From Paractinoplanes atraurantiacus (lineage in GTDB: Bacteria; Actinomycetota; Actinomycetes; Mycobacteriales; Micromonosporaceae): a DNA stretch of 64,000 bases. A program made the translations under genes and the position numbers. Position 1 is the stretch's first letter. Each line of letters opens with the position of its first letter. The stretch lies in the NCBI RefSeq assembly GCF_900215205.1, contig NZ_OBDY01000009.1, positions 1-64,000 on the forward strand, in the 5' to 3' direction. Below the pieces are notes generated by a model. It made no database searches, was not told where the DNA came from, and saw only the letters and a list, made by a program, of their open reading frames with translations. Shown here piece by piece: positions 62,801 through 64,000 of this stretch.

Positions 62801-64000
62801 CCGCGGAGGCGCCCCCCTTCACGGAGTCGTCTTCGCCCACGGCGTCGTCTTCGCCCACGGCGTCGTCTTCCTCCGCGCAGTCCCCCTCGCCCGCAGAGCC
62901 GACCTCGTCCGAGGCGGATGAGGCGCCCGCTGCGGCCGACACTGCCCTCGAGAAGCCTTCAGCCGACTCGGTCGAATCCCGGCTGGTCGAGGCCGCGGCC
63001 GCCGAGGCCGTTCGCGCCGGCATCGAGCGCGCCCAGGCCGAGATGGCCGCCGACGAGGCCGACGCCGCCTACGCCCACGCCCCCGACCCGGTCTCCGTGC
63101 GGTCGACCACCGACACCACCACCTCCGACCCCGACGACGACATCATCGACGCCGAGATCATCGAGGACGACGACCTCCCCCGCGGCTCGGTCTACCCCAG
63201 CTCGACCGGCTTCCTCCTGCCTTCGGAGCCTTCGAACGGCTCCACCTACAGCAGCAGCAACTACACCGACTACTCAGCACCCGACGAGTTCTTCTTCACC
63301 TCGTCCACAAGCACTTTCACCAGCGCTTTCGCCCTACCGGCCGAACCCGACCCGGTAGACACTTCCGCACCCACCCCGTTCTTCGGCGACCGCCCCGAGG
63401 CCCCCACCTTCTTCCGGGAGCCTTTGGCCCTGCCCCCGATCCCGCCCACCGCCACCGACTTCGAGCGCACCCGGGCCCTGTCCCCCGCCGACCTCGAAGC
63501 CGCCCGCACCACCCCACCGGCCGAGCCTGCAGCGCAGCCCACAACCGAGGCCGACGATCACGTCGAGGCCGGGCTCGACGTCACCAGCCGGTTCGAGGCA
63601 CCCGACCTCGAAGCGACAACCCGCTTCACCGCCCCCGACCTGGCTTCGACCCGCCGCATCCCCGCTTCGCAGATCAATAAGGCCCTCGAGGAGCCCGCAC
63701 CGACCGCCGAGGACGTACCGGCCCCACCCGTCGCCGAGCCCTCCCTGCTTTCGAAGCGCCCGGCCCCACCCGCCGAAGCCCCACCCACGGCACCCGCCCA
63801 GTCCACCCCCCTGCCCCGCCGCCAGCCCCTCCCCGACCCAGAGCCCACACCCCAGCCCTCACCCGCAGCCGAGACTCCATCCGCTTTCCCGACACCGCTC
63901 GCGGCAGAGTCCTCGTCCACGTTCCCGGCCCAGACACCACTCGCGGAAGAGGCGTCGCCAGCTGCGCCGGCGCGACTTTCGCCCGCGGCCGACGCCCGGC
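59809..64000 (+). CDS. MMPL/RND transporter with giant disordered tail, partial
   Basis: The frame is open from GTG 59809 (GGGG 8 bases upstream) to the window's last base, at least 1397 codons with no stop. Residues ~1-705 are a full MMPL lipid-type exporter: 12 TMs in two halves, with LGLGMAIDYGLFMVGRFREE and FGLSTDYEVFLLSRMVEART, the Asp/Tyr proton-relay motif in both. Residues ~706 to >1397 are Ser/Pro/Ala/Glu-rich, low-complexity, cytoplasmic by topology, with repeats such as DDRTAAYPVIG twice and an 11-residue TxRFxAPDL-type repeat near 63.6 kb. Family members normally end at 700-1000 residues. Confidence 0.86.
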   Translation, partial: MFAGFGSWVARFRWPVLAVALVAVISAGVWGLGVFGQVSEGGYNDPNSESSRAAEAATAAFGAQGGDLVVIYTPTKGKIDDAALGKRVRERLAALPKTAVTGSTSYWQTRSAQYAAKDKSSAVAVVTLAGADDGAKLDAYREVDDKFGVEGAKVQLAGATVLADASTTRSTSDLGKAEAISLPITLILLLFIFGSLVAAALPVLVGGAAVLGSLGILHAIASHHEVNSFAVNVASLLGLGMAIDYGLFMVGRFREEQAAGRSPAEAVRRTVATAGRTVLFSATLLMIALAGLLLFPQGFLNSLAYGGLAAVGLAALLSLTLLPAVLAVLGPRVDKLPVRLPFSAGDPDKSFWARLATGVLHRPVLVAVPILAGLILLALPIGGVRFGEADERTLPAGDPGRQAIETLQASYPQFAGDGVQIVLRGQGDTSKFAVQLRQIPGIAQITPAQRAKDTTVFTATLTSTDPFSTESRDVVDGIRALPVPAGVELLVGGTTARNIDSLQATADKLPLMIGLLVGATLILMFLAFGSILLPIKAVLMSALSLSATFGILVWIFQDGHLAGLLNVTPAPLEAGIVVLMAAVVFGLSTDYEVFLLSRMVEARTQGATSKEAVTTGLARTGRVISAAALLLIVVTGAFALSSVTTMRFVGVGMIVALVLDATVVRMLLVPAVLGLMGNAAWWAPGPLKRLQQKAGLSEHAGELPAGRHAATDDTQVLALPAGPAPTWLTPFFDEPRALPGASSPFALPSGTDTAATQVFPRITDDEPIDAEIIPDPLPTDSPTAGSPADDTSTADSSAGDLPTVGASAAGSSAEPTTDSSAEPAADSSAQTADHSAEPAGATAASSGTTSATATSDATATSDATSTSDAAAAVADLGADDRTAAYPVIGARAEPAADDRTAAYPVIGSGSGASTSSPSPSPAASSSEPSSSSEASPTVDKSDSSAISDSSVKSPSPAEPTSPAESRSAAEPSSPAEPSSLAEPFSLAESASSAKSHSSAEAPPFTESSSPTASSSPTASSSSAQSPSPAEPTSSEADEAPAAADTALEKPSADSVESRLVEAAAAEAVRAGIERAQAEMAADEADAAYAHAPDPVSVRSTTDTTTSDPDDDIIDAEIIEDDDLPRGSVYPSSTGFLLPSEPSNGSTYSSSNYTDYSAPDEFFFTSSTSTFTSAFALPAEPDPVDTSAPTPFFGDRPEAPTFFREPLALPPIPPTATDFERTRALSPADLEAARTTPPAEPAAQPTTEADDHVEAGLDVTSRFEAPDLEATTRFTAPDLASTRRIPASQINKALEEPAPTAEDVPAPPVAEPSLLSKRPAPPAEAPPTAPAQSTPLPRRQPLPDPEPTPQPSPAAETPSAFPTPLAAESSSTFPAQTPLAEEASPAAPARLSPAADAR

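Noticed and set aside
62032..63942. Minus-strand open frames across the repetitive tail region
   Set aside because: They mirror the repetitive Ser/Pro codons of the MMPL tail; Gly/Ser/Ala/Arg-rich with no start context.

Overview
This 64 kb window is very GC-rich, rich in GTG/TTG starts and packed with 4-nt ATGA/GTGA overlaps. It carries a canonical actinobacterial rRNA leader, ECF42/DGPF, TIGR03943, F420-type (DDN) and BKACE-like families, CBM2-bearing secreted hydrolases and many regulators. It therefore looks like the chromosome of a filamentous actinomycete, most likely Micromonosporaceae (Actinoplanes-like). This is inference from gene content; no database was consulted.

Left part (1-24 kb). 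The first ~29 bases are the 5' end of a 16S rRNA on the minus strand, with its boxA leader and a -10/-35 promoter. An amidohydrolase and a PAP2-type membrane protein follow. Then comes a protocatechuate branch of the beta-ketoadipate pathway, pcaHGBLIJ, in which every junction overlaps; no pcaF thiolase is present. It is divergent from an IclR regulator and pobA. The pcaH/iclR gap and the iclR/pobA junction share a near-identical 15-bp palindrome. Further on are a permease/TIGR03943/beta-propeller-like operon with a coupled 26-codon ORF, a TetR/quinone-oxidoreductase pair with two tandem operators, two membrane genes, an ECF42 sigma/DGPF pair, and a four-gene SsuABC-like ABC importer divergent from a second, PcaR/PcaU-like IclR regulator.

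Middle (24-43 kb). A coupled GH10 xylanase and CE1-like esterase both carry CBM2 modules. Next come an Ala/Pro-rich protein ending in a helix-hairpin-helix, a SMI1/KNR4 protein, a PstS-like lipoprotein coupled to a four-TM GlnX-like sensor, an MFS exporter, a PAF-acetylhydrolase-like protein lacking its catalytic Ser and His, a methyltransferase, two DDN-type oxidoreductases, a truncated haemoglobin, an ArsR/SRPBCC pair with a nested palindromic operator, an erythromycin-esterase-like protein and a large LuxR (LAL) regulator.

Right part (43-64 kb). A signalling block holds a LacI-like sensor fused to GGDEF, an ANTAR-PAS-SpoIIE phosphatase, a solo MazF/PemK toxin preceded by tandem mini-ORFs, and a membrane GGDEF-EAL protein. 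Carbon-metabolism genes (gnd, pgm), a CopC-CopD fusion, a STAS protein, YaaA and FKBP follow. A 167-bp MITE-like element lies in front of a membrane-anchored protein. The window ends inside an MMPL transporter gene whose frame stays open to the last base, giving it a disordered tail of at least ~690 residues.
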